DNA of 64,000 nucleotides from Lentisalinibacter salinarum (GCF_040706555.1 NZ_JAPDRH010000002.1:558001-622000); one strand, 5' to 3'; shown: positions 51,759 through 63,696, numbered from the stretch's first letter. Notes: generated by a model from the sequence alone, not told the origin. Made by a program: numbers and translations.

Positions 51759-51798
51759 CAGGCGAATGTGTCAGGCGAATGTCTCAGGCGAAATGTCT
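51759..51798. repeat. three tandem 13-bp repeats
   Basis: CAGGCGAATGTGT (51759-51771), CAGGCGAATGTCT (51772-51784) and CAGGCGAAATGTCT (51785-51798; one extra A) stand head to tail. They lie in the 51673-51961 gap between the SUFU-like and M49-like genes. They could be regulator sites or replication slippage; nothing else recognisable is in this gap. Confidence 0.65.
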
Positions 51799-51961
51799 TG
51801 GCTGATAGCGCCACATCCTCGCGCTGCAATATCCGTGCCGCGGTTTTCGCACCGCTTTCCGGGGCAGCGCGGACCGATCCTGCACCACACTGGCGCAGGA
51901 CCGATGGCCGGTGCGCCCCGATGGGGCACCCAGTGCGGCGCACCGGCGGGCCGGCGAACCG

Positions 51962-53758
51962 TCAGAGGCCGAGCACCTCGCGACCCTGCTCGAAGCGCAC
52001 GTCCACCGGTATGTCCGCCGCATTCACCCGGGCCAGCGCATCGGCCAGCTCGGGCCGGACCACGCCGAGGGTATCGGTGAATGTCTTCGCGCCCTCGTAA
52101 TCGCCGTCGCCCTGCAGCGTCAGGATCTTCGCCGAGAGCTTAGTGATCGCCGCCTGCATGGCTTCGAAGTCCACGCGGTAGCGGCCGGTGGTCTCGTCCG
52201 TCGTGAACGCACCCTCGTCGGCGAAGAAATTGAACCGCACCATATTCGCCTTGCCGTGGGCGCTGGAGGCGCCGAAGCGCACCGAACGGAAGATACCGGC
52301 GAGGAACGTGGTGTAGTAGTCCATGAGATCGACGTCGCCGAGTTCGCCGCGTTCATGCAGCTCCGTGATCATGTACAGACCCAGCACGTCGGCCTTGCCC
52401 TCCTCGATGCTGGAGGCCACGTCCTTCAGCGCGGCACGCACGGTGCCGGAGCCGTCCACCGTGTTCTTGATGCCGAGGCCGTGGGCGACTTCGTGGAACA
52501 TGGTGTTGGCGAAGAAGGCATCGAAGGTGACGTGGCCCCGCTGCTCCTCGACGATCAGCACCTCGGCGATGGGCTGCATGATCTTCTCGAACTTCGCGCG
52601 CATCGCGTTCTTCAGCTGCAGCCGCCTGGTGCCCTTGGCGAGCTGCACCTCCTCGTCGTTCGGCAGATTGATGGCGATGGTCTTCGCGCCCGCGTTCGCG
52701 TCGCCGGCGTAGTAGAGGGCGTCGTAGGCGTTCAGGTCCGAGTCGCTGCCCGGCTCCTCCGCCTTGTAGCGCTCCGGCACGGGCAGGCCGCGCTGCAGCT
52801 CCGGCAGAAAGGCCGTGAAGCGCGACAGCCGGTCGGACCAGGCCATGTCCTTCAGCAGCACGAAGGACTCGTAGGCCGCCCGATAGCCGAACAGCTGGTC
52901 CTCGTAGGTCTCGATGGCCCCGATTACGACGTCGATCCGGTTGGTCTTCATGTCGAGCCAGGCCATGTCGCTCGGCTGGTAGTCGTCGGTGACCAGGGCA
53001 TCGGCCCGCAGCCCCAGGTAGCGCGCCAGGCCTTCGTCATCCGCCAGCGCCGCGGCCTCGCGCAGCAGTTCGGCGGCGCGCTCCAGCGGGCCGGCATACG
53101 CCTCGTGGTAGGGGATCAGCCCGAGATCACCCGCCGCGTCCCGGCGCACCAGCGAATAGAGGCCGTCCTTGCCCGGCTGGTCCCAGGCTTCGAACTCCTC
53201 CACCGTCATGTCCGGCGGATAGAAGTTGGCGCCGGCGGGCTTCGGCCGCACGCCGGTCACGAACGGCCGGTCGTCGCCCAGACGATCCCAGGGGCCGTAG
53301 TTGATCCGCGCGAACTGGCGCACCGGGCCGGCCGGCAGGTCGGCGAGCCATTCCTCGTGGCCGTCACCCCAGGCCTGACGCCAGAACAGGTCGTCCATGA
53401 TCTTCGAGGCGTCGATCAGCAGCCCGATCATCCTGCGCTGGTCGTCGCTGAGATCGCCTGGAGTGCCGAGGTCGGCGGTGAGCGTGAACGGCGCATAGTC
53501 GGCCACCCGCTCGGCGACGGCCTCGGCATCCGGCCGCGGTGCCGCCGCCGGCTGTTCGCGCATGCCGGTCTCCGCGGTCACCGTCTCCTCCGGCGGCGCG
53601 TCGCTGCCGCAGCCGGCCAGAGCGAGGGCCGAAAGCAGCAGGGCCGGGATGGCGATCGTAGCGGTCGGGCGGTTGCAGCGCCCGGGGCGCGTGCGCCCTG
53701 CCTGGCCAATCCGGACGGCAGCGCCGAACGAGCGCAGGGATTCGGTACTGAATTTCAT
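51962..53758 (-). CDS. M49-like zinc peptidase lipoprotein (dipeptidyl-peptidase III family-like)
   Basis: A 598-residue protein. An unusual 30-residue N-terminal extension precedes a lipoprotein signal (LSALALAGCGS). The zinc site is HEVAH in FHEVAHGLGIKN, with the downstream Glu ligand in SIEEGKADVLG; true DPP III has a six-residue HEXXGH variant, so this belongs to a related group. The conserved NYGPWDRL and FYPPDMT segments near residues 150-210 support the family. It probably hydrolyses peptides in the periplasm or at the outer membrane. A start further inside the N-terminus is possible. Confidence 0.78.
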   Translation of the reverse strand: MKFSTESLRSFGAAVRIGQAGRTRPGRCNRPTATIAIPALLLSALALAGCGSDAPPEETVTAETGMREQPAAAPRPDAEAVAERVADYAPFTLTADLGTPGDLSDDQRRMIGLLIDASKIMDDLFWRQAWGDGHEEWLADLPAGPVRQFARINYGPWDRLGDDRPFVTGVRPKPAGANFYPPDMTVEEFEAWDQPGKDGLYSLVRRDAAGDLGLIPYHEAYAGPLERAAELLREAAALADDEGLARYLGLRADALVTDDYQPSDMAWLDMKTNRIDVVIGAIETYEDQLFGYRAAYESFVLLKDMAWSDRLSRFTAFLPELQRGLPVPERYKAEEPGSDSDLNAYDALYYAGDANAGAKTIAINLPNDEEVQLAKGTRRLQLKNAMRAKFEKIMQPIAEVLIVEEQRGHVTFDAFFANTMFHEVAHGLGIKNTVDGSGTVRAALKDVASSIEEGKADVLGLYMITELHERGELGDVDLMDYYTTFLAGIFRSVRFGASSAHGKANMVRFNFFADEGAFTTDETTGRYRVDFEAMQAAITKLSAKILTLQGDGDYEGAKTFTDTLGVVRPELADALARVNAADIPVDVRFEQGREVLGL

Positions 53759-53829
53759 CGCTGAGCTCCGTACAGAAAAGGGGCATTATTGCACGACATA
53801 TCGGCACTCTTGGGGGAGGGGCAACGGCG

Positions 53830-55475
53830 ATGAAATACGAGGCGGTCCGGTTGCCGGCCACCACGGACGGCGAACTGACGCCGCGCAGCGAGGGGCTGAT
53901 GCTGGCCGTTGACCCCGGCCTGAGTCCGGCCGTGGCAACCCGCGCCGCTCGCCGCGCGGTCGCTGCTACGCTGCCGGGGGAATGGGCCGTCGAACGCCTG
54001 CCCCGTTCGGGCGGCGTGTACCAGGCACTGCGCCGGCGCCCTGCGCTGCAGCCGCTGGTGCGCCAGGTCTGGGAGTTCGCGCGCCGCCTCGACGCGCACC
54101 CCGACGTGGTCTGGGCGGAGGCGGCGGTGATCCAGCCGGGCCACGATCCGGACCCGGCCCGGGCCGGGCGCCGCGGCCCCCGCAGCGGTGGCGGTGCGCG
54201 CCCGCTGCCCTGCTCCGCCGACAGCGAATGGAGCCTGGCCAATGCCCGTCTCTTCGAGGCCTTCGCCCTGATCGACGGCCCGCCCGGCGGCGGCATACGC
54301 ATCGCCCACCCGGACACCGGCTACACCCTGCATCCGGAGATCCGCCACCCGGCGAGGCTGGCCGTCGGGCTCGGTTACGACTTCGAGGCCGATCGCCGCG
54401 ATCCCCGGGATCCCCTGCGCGGCCGTAACCCGGGCCACGGCACGGCGACCGCCAGCGTCATCATGAGCTCGATTGGCGACGAGGGCGGCGAGGAGGAGCG
54501 GACGGCATCGCGGTGAGCGGCAGCGCGCCCGCGGCGACGCTGGTGCCCCTCCGGGTATCTTCGGGGGTGGTGCATTTCTCGTTCCGGCGGCTCGCCCTCG
54601 CCATCGATCACGCCATCGGCATCGACGCGGACATCATCTCGATGAGTCTCGGCGGGCCCTTCGCCAGCCGCAGCCTCGAGCGGGTGCTCGACGCGGCGGC
54701 GGCCCGCGGCATCATCAGCCTCGCCGCGGCCGGCAACGTCTGGCCCTGGGGCGTGCATCCGGCGCGCTCGTCGCGGGTGATCGCCGTCGCGGCCGGCAAC
54801 TGCCGGGACGCCGTCTGGCGCTACAGCGCCGCCGGCGGCGATGTCGACCTCGCCGCGCCCGGTCAGGACGTCTGGCGCGCGCTGGTCGAGCCGGGCGGGC
54901 GCTACAGCGATGCCCGCGGCAACGGCACCTCGTACGCCGTGGCCACGGTGGCGGGCGCGGCGGCCCTGTGGCTGTCCCGTCACGGCCGCGACCGGCTGCG
55001 CCGCCGCTACCCCGGCGCGGCATTGCCGGCGGTCTTCCGCCACATCCTGACTGGCGCCGGCGTCCGCCGCCCGGACGGCTGGGATACCCGGCGCCACGGG
55101 GCCGGCCTCCTGGACGCGGTGGCGCTGCTCGAGGCCGCCCTGCCCCGCCGCGGCCTCTCGACGATCCGGCCGGAGCCGGCCGGCAGCGCGGATCTCAACC
55201 ACTGGCGTGAGTTCGGCCGCTATTTCCCGGACCTGGACGAGGCGTCGGTACAGCAGACGCTGGCCCGGCTGACCGCAACGGGCGGCGACGACCCGGAGCG
55301 CTTCCTCGCGCGCTACGGCGACGAGCTCCGCTTCCACCTGGCGACCAGCCCGGCGTTCCGCGCCCTGCTGTTACGCCGGGGTCCGCGCAGCGCACGCCGC
55401 CCGCCGGCGGCGGTAAGCGCCCACCTCACGCGCTACGCCTCCCGCGAACTCCGCGCCGCCCTCCAGATCGCGTAG
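53830..55475 (+). pseudogene. subtilase (S8) gene split by a frame change
   Basis: Two frames together encode one subtilase. Frame 1 (53830-54516, 228 codons) carries D162 (IAHPDTGYTLHP) and H203 (GHGTATASVIMS). Frame 2 (from about 54495 to 55475) carries VPLRV, oxyanion N (AAAGNV) and the catalytic Ser (GNGTSYAVATVAG). The shift lies near 54485-54500 in a GAGGAGGAG run; reading through with a -1 change restores EEE-DGIAVSG. Alternatively frame 2 starts at GTG 54513, overlapping the TGA of frame 1 (GTGA), which would make two coupled polypeptides of 228 and 320 residues. A pseudogene or sequencing error is simplest. The TAG stop lies inside a REP-like repeat. Confidence 0.75.
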
Positions 55476-55759
55476 GAGGGCCTTCAGGCCCGACCCGACT
55501 CTTCCAACCGGCTCACCTTCTATTGTGGCGGCCCTGCGGGGGTATCCATCTTGCTCCCGACAAAAGGTCGCGGCGATGGACACCCCCGCATGACGGCCGT
55601 GCTCGCGGTAGCGTTCAGGAAGCCTCAGTCAGGAGCGCCTGCTCACTGGCGCCAGCCCTCTCGGCTACGGGCCCTTCAGCGGGTCCACCCGATGAGGGGC
55701 TAACGCCGGGAGAAAGCGGGGTCGGGCAGGGAGAAATCGGGCCTGAAGGCCCTCCTACG
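55471..55759. repeat. 289-bp inverted-repeat element (REP pair / MITE-like)
   Basis: The ends 55471-55492 and 55738-55759 are perfect 22-bp inverted copies; each starts GTAGGAGGGCCTTCAGG and contains its own palindrome GGGCCT-TC-AGGCCC, like REP elements with a GTAG foot. Inside, 55535-55550 and 55575-55590 are 16-nt inverted repeats with one mismatch. No gene is visible in 55476-55783. The left end supplies the TAG stop of the disrupted subtilase. It may be a mobile non-autonomous element or a paired-REP (BIME-like) unit. Confidence 0.75.
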
Positions 55760-55783
55760 GCGGCTAGTCGCAGTGCGGGCGGG

Positions 55784-56158
55784 TCAGGACTTCAGGAGGA
55801 AATCCGGGACCTCTTCCAGCTCGGGGGCCGGCACCAGGTGCAGCGCACCGGTGCTGCCGGCAGCCTCCTGCTGCGCGAGTTCGCCGTACAGCGCGACGAT
55901 GATCTTTGCGCAGTCGGCGGCCTCCGGGCCGCTCATCTTGCGGACCGAGGCGCGCACCGGCCCTTCCCCGTTCAGCGGCGTCACGCTGTGCAGGCGCCTA
56001 CGCAGGTCGGAGAAGCGCCGCAGCAGACGCCGCGGCAGATCCTCGTCGTGCACGCCGCTCAGGTGGTCGCTGTAGGCGCAAACGAGTCGCTGCTTGATCG
56101 GCGCATGACCTGCCAGCGCGAGCACCGCTTCGTGAAAGTGCTTGGTCAGGGGCGACAT
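55784..56158 (-). CDS. conserved hypothetical protein, 124 residues
   Basis: The ATG at 56158 has GGGAGAG 5 nt upstream and is preferred to the upstream Arg-rich extension. The protein is helical and soluble (SPLTKHFHEAVLALAGHAPI; IKQRLVCAYSDHL; RKMSGPEAADCAKIIVALYG) with no membrane segment or known motif. I have the impression that similar small proteins occur in other gammaproteobacteria, without a known function. A candidate promoter lies at 56304-56333. Confidence 0.7.
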   Translation of the reverse strand: MSPLTKHFHEAVLALAGHAPIKQRLVCAYSDHLSGVHDEDLPRRLLRRFSDLRRRLHSVTPLNGEGPVRASVRKMSGPEAADCAKIIVALYGELAQQEAAGSTGALHLVPAPELEEVPDFLLKS

Positions 56159-56303
56159 GGGCTCTCCCGGTATTGTTTTTCTAAGCTCCGCCGGTCTGCG
56201 ACGGCCCTCGGAGAGTTGACTGGGCGGAACCCGCGCGGCTCGTTCTCGCTCTTTTGCCGGCTCGTGGCGGTGTCCCACGCCAACCAGTCACTTGGGACCT
56301 TTT

Positions 56304-56333
56304 CTTATAGCAAAATAGCGGAACGGCTTACAA
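56304..56333 (-). promoter_or_regulatory. candidate promoter of the 124-residue hypothetical gene
   Basis: On the minus strand, TTGTAA (56328-56333) and TATAAG (56304-56309) are separated by 18 nt. The surrounding stretch is unusually A/T-rich for this window. The 5' untranslated region would be about 140 nt. Confidence 0.4.
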
Positions 56334-56354
56334 CTCCCCTTCGGATTGACGGTT

Positions 56355-59510
<3,156 letters not shown>

Positions 59511-59524
59511 TTCATCCCGTCCAA

Positions 59525-59830
59525 CGAAAAAACCCCGGGCGCCGTCAAGCGCCCGGGGCGATGTGATTGCTCATGCACCGCGGTACCACCCGGTTTCCGC
59601 CCGGCCCTCCCGGACCGGACCTCGAGGGGTCGTCACGACAGCAGCAACCGTCCGTGGCAACCCGCGGCCGTATATCGGCGGCCACCCGGTCGAGCCTACT
59701 CGGGCGACACGGCCACCCTTTCGGTCGACGGCTCCGGGGTGATGTTCACCGCCCGCCGGCCGCGAGGCTCCCACCGCCCCTCGCTCGCTCGAGACCGGCG
59801 CCGGGTGGCTACTGTCCCCATCGACGCCTC
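59525..59830 (-). ncRNA. T-box riboswitch (tRNA-Ile sensing) of ileS
   Basis: The leader of ileS has the features of a transcriptional T-box. Read on the minus strand: a GC-rich Stem I region begins near 59830 (GGGGACAGTAG), the specifier loop reads GAAC-ATC-ACC with the Ile codon ATC at 59741-59743, the Stem I end has CGAGTAGG (59694-59701), and the antiterminator carries the canonical TGGTACCGCGG (59578-59588). UGGU would pair with the ACCA end of uncharged tRNA-Ile (discriminator A). A terminator follows at 59533-59558, then ileS 22 nt after. Uncharged tRNA-Ile should prevent termination. Exact 5' end uncertain. Confidence 0.9.
59527..59558 (-). terminator. intrinsic terminator of the ileS T-box
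   Basis: A 10-bp G/C stem (59533-59542 with 59549-59558; CCCCGGGCGC and its complement) with a 6-nt loop is followed on the minus strand by six T (59527-59532). Its 5' arm starts 19 nt after the T-box sequence, as required for mutually exclusive antiterminator/terminator folding. Confidence 0.9.
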
Positions 59831-59961
59831 AGACGCGGAAGCTAGCGCCGGCCGGGGGAAAAGGCAAGCCCGCAGACGGCGGTGGTCGCCGCGGCCGGGA
59901 TGCTCGGCTACCCTGTCCCACCTCCGGTTTAATCCGCAATCCCGAGCCCAAGGAGCACGGT

Positions 59962-60933
59962 GTGAGCAGCGACTTCCCGCCCGCCCGATACATCCACACC
60001 AACGGCATCCGCATGGCGGTCCACGAGCGGGGCCAGCGCGAGGGCGAGAGCGAGGCCGTCGTTCTCTGTCATGGCTTCCCCGAGCTCGCCTACTCTTGGC
60101 GTCTGCAGCTGCCCGCGCTCGCCGACGCGGGGTACCGGGCGATCGCGCCCGACCAGCGCGGTTACGGCGCGACGGACAAGCCCGAGGCCGTCACGGACTA
60201 CGACATCCGCCACCTGGTGGACGACATGACCGGCCTGCTCGACGCCCTCGGCCTCGAGCGCGCCTGGTTCGTGGGCCACGACTGGGGCGCGCTCATGGTC
60301 TGGCAGATGGCGCTGCTGGCGCCGGAGCGCATGCGCGGCGTCGTCGCCGTGAACATTCCCTTCTACCCGCGGCCGCCGGTGGACCCGATGATCATGATGC
60401 GCCGGGTGCTGGGCCCCGATTTCTACATCGTGAACTTCCAGGACTCCGACGAGGCCGACCGGCGCTTCGCCGCCGAGCCCGAGCGCTACTTCCGCGCCAT
60501 GATGCGGCGGCTGCCGGTCACCCGGCAGGCCTTCGAGCAGATCCCCGAGAACAAGCGCCGGCCGTTCAGCATGCTGACCGCCATGGACGAGCCGCCGAGG
60601 GGCGAGGACCTGCTGGCGGAAGAGGAGCTGCAGGTCTTCGTCGAGGCGTTCCGGCGCGGCGGCTTCAGCGGCCCCATCAACTGGTATCGCAACTGGACGC
60701 GCAACTGGGAGCTCACCGCGGGCATCGAGCAGCGGATACGCATACCGGCGCTGTTCGTCGGCGCCGAGGACGACGTGCTGATCGCCCCCCACCACATCGA
60801 GGCAATGCGCGACTACGTGGACGACCTCGAGGTGCACATGATCGGCGACTGCGGCCACTGGACCCAGCAGGAGCGGCCCGAATCCTTCAATGCCATCCTG
60901 CTCGACTGGCTGGCGCGCCGGCGCGAAGGCTGA
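59962..60933 (+). CDS. epoxide hydrolase-type alpha/beta hydrolase
   Basis: A 323-residue soluble hydrolase starting with GTG at 59962 (AGGAG upstream). HGFPE (38-42) is the epoxide-hydrolase oxyanion motif; DQRGYGATDKP follows. D107 in GHDWGA is the nucleophile, H299 in CGHWTQQE the base and D270/D271 (GAEDDVLI) the acid. Lid tyrosines Y155 (DFYIVNF) and Y242 (INWYRNW) match the residues that activate the epoxide oxygen. It would convert epoxides to diols; the natural substrate is unknown. Compared with the dehalogenase at 4479, it has Phe-Pro-Glu instead of Glu-Pro after HG. Confidence 0.87.
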   Translation: MSSDFPPARYIHTNGIRMAVHERGQREGESEAVVLCHGFPELAYSWRLQLPALADAGYRAIAPDQRGYGATDKPEAVTDYDIRHLVDDMTGLLDALGLERAWFVGHDWGALMVWQMALLAPERMRGVVAVNIPFYPRPPVDPMIMMRRVLGPDFYIVNFQDSDEADRRFAAEPERYFRAMMRRLPVTRQAFEQIPENKRRPFSMLTAMDEPPRGEDLLAEEELQVFVEAFRRGGFSGPINWYRNWTRNWELTAGIEQRIRIPALFVGAEDDVLIAPHHIEAMRDYVDDLEVHMIGDCGHWTQQERPESFNAILLDWLARRREG

Positions 60934-60975
60934 GAAAGCGGCACTGCCCCGGCTGTGCGGCCCGCGCCGGCGGAC

Positions 60976-61911
60976 TCAGGGCTCGACGACCAGCTTGCCC
61001 CGGACGTGGCCCGCACGGCTCTCGGCCAGGGCGTCGAGCGCCTCGGCCAGGGGGTAGCGCCGCGCGACGTGTACCCGCAGTTTGCCGCGGCTCATCATGG
61101 CGCCGAGCTCGGCGAGCTGGGCGCCCTCCGGCAGCACGGCGATCATCTCGGCCGAGACCCCGGCCTGGTCGGCCCAGTCCGGGTCCGGCACCTCGACGAT
61201 GCTCACCAGGCGTCCGCCCGGCCGCAGCACGTTGAAGGAGCGTCGCAGCGTGTCGCCGCCGACGGTGTCGAACACCACGTCGACCGGCTCCACCGCATCC
61301 TCGAACGGGCCGGCGGTGTAGTCGACGAAACCGTCCGCGCCGAGTCCGCGGACGAAGTCCTCGTTGCGGCCCGAGGCGGTACCGATCACCGTCGCCCCGA
61401 GGGATCTGGCCAGCTGCACGCCCACGGAGCCGACGCCGCCGGCCGCCGCGTGGATCAGCACCCGCTCGCCGGCCGCCAGCCCGGCCGTCTCCACGAGCGC
61501 CTGCCAGGCGGTTTCGCCGGCCACCGGTGCTGCTGCCGCCTCCGCATAGGAGAGCGCGTCCGGCTTGCGGGCAATCTCGGTCGGCATGGCGATGACGTAC
61601 GTCGCATAGCAGCCGCAGCGCTCGAGCGAGACGTAACCGAACACGGGCTCGCCGACGGCGAAGGCATCGACTCCCTCGCCCACGGCCGCCACGTCTCCCG
61701 CCAGCTCGCAACCGAGCGTGAGCGGCGGCGTCAGACCGAGGAACTCCCCGAAACCGTCCGCGATCTTCCAGTCCACCGGGTTGACGCCGGCCGCACGCAC
61801 CCGAACCAGCACTTCTCCGGGCCCGGGCACGGGCCGTTCCGTGGCCGCGAGACGCAGGCCTTCCTCGTCGCGGTAGCGCTCCAGGCGCACCGCCTGCATT
61901 TCCTCAGCCAA
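60976..61911 (-). CDS. zinc-independent NADP-dependent oxidoreductase (quinone oxidoreductase-like MDR)
   Basis: A 311-residue medium-chain dehydrogenase/reductase. The GroES-like domain includes VRVRAAGVNPVDWKIADG and PLTLGCELAGDVAAVG; the Rossmann motif is HAAAGGVGSVGVQLA; DVVFDTVGGDTL follows. Zinc-binding Cys/His residues of alcohol dehydrogenases are absent, so a quinone or enone reductase is likely. It is transcribed convergently to the epoxide hydrolase and lies 51 nt downstream of the DsbA-like gene on the same strand. Confidence 0.88.
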   Translation of the reverse strand: MAEEMQAVRLERYRDEEGLRLAATERPVPGPGEVLVRVRAAGVNPVDWKIADGFGEFLGLTPPLTLGCELAGDVAAVGEGVDAFAVGEPVFGYVSLERCGCYATYVIAMPTEIARKPDALSYAEAAAAPVAGETAWQALVETAGLAAGERVLIHAAAGGVGSVGVQLARSLGATVIGTASGRNEDFVRGLGADGFVDYTAGPFEDAVEPVDVVFDTVGGDTLRRSFNVLRPGGRLVSIVEVPDPDWADQAGVSAEMIAVLPEGAQLAELGAMMSRGKLRVHVARRYPLAEALDALAESRAGHVRGKLVVEP

Positions 61912-61962
61912 AAAAAGAACTCCTTCCGAAATCGTCGGCGGCGTCGGCGTGCGGCCCGGTGA

Positions 61963-62679
61963 TCAGTGCAGCGTATCCGACACCGTCAGATCGCTGTCCT
62001 CTCCGAACATGGCACGGTCGAAGGCGCCGAGCAAGGTGGCCTCGCTCTGGGCGCCGATCACGAACAGGCGCTTGTTGATCATGTAGTCCGGCACACCGGT
62101 CACACCGGCCTTGCGTGCCTGCGCCTCCTCCGCCAGCACGATCCGGTCGATGCGCTCATCGTCCAAGTACTGTGCGGCCGTCTCGGGCGTGAGGCCGGCT
62201 TCCCTGGCCAGTGCGACCAGCACGTCGTGGCGGCCGATGTCGCGGCCTTCGCCGAAGAACGCCCGGAAGAGCCCATCGGCGAGTTCGCTCTGGCGGCCCT
62301 CGATCTCGGCCAGCTTCATCAGGCGGTGGGCCGCCCGGGTGTTGGGCACGCGAACGATGCGGTCGAAGGCCAGCTCGAGGCCTTCGGCCGCCCCGAGGCG
62401 CGTCAGCTGGTCCAGGGCGGGCTGCAGTGCCTCGGGCTCGCCGAACTTGTCGCGCAGGTAGTCCTCCAGAAGCATACCGTCGTCGGGCATGTCGGGGTTG
62501 AGCTGGAAGGGGTGCCAGGCAACCTGGACCGGACCCAGCACGGAGGCGAGCGCCTCGTCCAGGCGATGCTTGCCGATGTAGCACCACGGGCAGACGAAGT
62601 CGGCGATGACGTCGACGCGCAGCGCGGCGGGCGCCTGTGTCTCGGTACGATTGACGAGCTCTAGGATGCTTTCCTTCAT
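61963..62679 (-). CDS. DsbA-family oxidoreductase, FrnE-like
   Basis: From the ATG at 62679 the protein has 238 residues. The thioredoxin-fold active site is CPWC in DVIADFVCPWCYIGKHRLDE, followed by the insertion of helices typical of FrnE, and the cis-Pro loop GVTGVPDYMINKRLFVIGA. No signal peptide is visible, so it probably works in the cytoplasm. FrnE relatives act in disulfide chemistry or oxidative stress. The frame is open for 21 further codons upstream, but these look untranslated. Confidence 0.87.
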   Translation of the reverse strand: MKESILELVNRTETQAPAALRVDVIADFVCPWCYIGKHRLDEALASVLGPVQVAWHPFQLNPDMPDDGMLLEDYLRDKFGEPEALQPALDQLTRLGAAEGLELAFDRIVRVPNTRAAHRLMKLAEIEGRQSELADGLFRAFFGEGRDIGRHDVLVALAREAGLTPETAAQYLDDERIDRIVLAEEAQARKAGVTGVPDYMINKRLFVIGAQSEATLLGAFDRAMFGEDSDLTVSDTLH

Positions 62680-62858
62680 GTCACCGGGGCGCCACGCGCC
62701 ATTGCTCTCCACACTCCGCGGAACTTGGGGCAGCCGCTGCACTTTTCAATGCCGGTCGGTCCCGTGCGACGGCGCCTGCCGCCGGGCATCCGCGCAGCGA
62801 GGCCGCCCGAATACCCAGTTGGAGTATCAGACAGACACTACGGTTCCCGGAGCCTCCC

Positions 62859-63641
62859 ATGACGGACATAAAGCTCGGCAGTTTCGACGCTCCCATAGAC
62901 GTAATGGTACAGGGCGCCAGCCACGGCATCGGCGCGGCCTTCTGCGCGGCGCTGGCCGCCTCGCCCTCGGTGGCTCACGTCGTCGCGACCAGCCGGCATC
63001 CGGAGGCCTCGGAGGCACTGGCCGCGGTCCGCCGGGACATCGGCGACCGGCTGGTCACCGTGCCGCTGGATGTCACCCGCGAGGCCAGCATCGAAGCCGC
63101 GGCTCGTGCCGTCTCGGAGCGCGTCGAAAGGCTCTCGCTGATCATCAACTGCGCCGGCCTGCTGCACGACGGCGACGCGGTGCAGCCGGAACGCAGGCTG
63201 TCCGAGGTGACCCCGGAGGCGCTGCAGCAAAGTTTCGCCGTGAATGCGTGGGGGCCGCTGCTGGTGGCCAAGCACTTTGCCGGCCTGCTGCCGCGGCACG
63301 AGCGTGCCGTATTCGCCAGCCTCTCCGCGCGGGTCGGCAGCATCGGCGACAACCGGCTCGGCGGCTGGTATGCCTACCGGGCCTCGAAGGCGGCGCAGAA
63401 CATGTTCACCAAGAACCTGTCCATCGAGTTGCCCCGGCGTCATCGCGGCACCCTCGTCGTCGCGCTCCATCCGGGCACCGTGGATACGGGCCTGTCCGCG
63501 CCGTTCCAGTCGCGGGTTCCCGACAAGCAGTTGTTCGACGCGCCGCGAGCCGCCCGGCAGCTACTCGAGGTCATCGACGGACTGGACGAGGACGACAATG
63601 GCGGTTTCTTCGCCTGGGACGGCCGGCCTATCGTCTGGTGA
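62859..63641 (+). CDS. short-chain dehydrogenase/reductase (C-factor-like)
   Basis: A 260-residue SDR. The cofactor motif is VQGASHGIG (residues 17-25; Gln replaces the usual Thr), NCAG lies at 97-100, and the catalytic residues are a Ser near 154-156, Y173 and K177 (YAYRASKAAQ). TSRHPEA after the second strand favours NADP. The set VALHPGTVDTGLS and GGFFAWDGRPI resembles the CsgA/C-factor group. CGGTTCCCGGAG precedes the ATG. The stop is followed by a tandem copy of the last 11 bp. Confidence 0.88.
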   Translation: MTDIKLGSFDAPIDVMVQGASHGIGAAFCAALAASPSVAHVVATSRHPEASEALAAVRRDIGDRLVTVPLDVTREASIEAAARAVSERVERLSLIINCAGLLHDGDAVQPERRLSEVTPEALQQSFAVNAWGPLLVAKHFAGLLPRHERAVFASLSARVGSIGDNRLGGWYAYRASKAAQNMFTKNLSIELPRRHRGTLVVALHPGTVDTGLSAPFQSRVPDKQLFDAPRAARQLLEVIDGLDEDDNGGFFAWDGRPIVW

Positions 63642-63663
63642 TCGTCTGGTGACCGGGCAAAAG

Positions 63664-63696
63664 AAAACCCCGCCCGGCGGCGCCGGACGGGGTTTT
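63664..63696. terminator. bidirectional terminator between SDR and groEL
   Basis: AAAACCCCG (63664-63672) and CGGGGTTTT (63688-63696) pair around a second small stem (CCGGC/GCCGG). A- and T-tracts on either side let it terminate both the SDR transcript and the convergent groEL transcript. Confidence 0.85.

Noticed and set aside
54485..54515. Programmed -1 frameshift in the split subtilase
   Set aside because: The GAGGAGGAG run is not a classical slippery heptamer and no downstream stem or pseudoknot is evident. A mutation or sequence error is simpler.
63631..63652. Tandem 11-bp duplication (TCGTCTGGTGA twice) at the SDR stop codon
   Set aside because: Real, but short and outside the coding frame after the first stop; probably replication slippage with no functional consequence.
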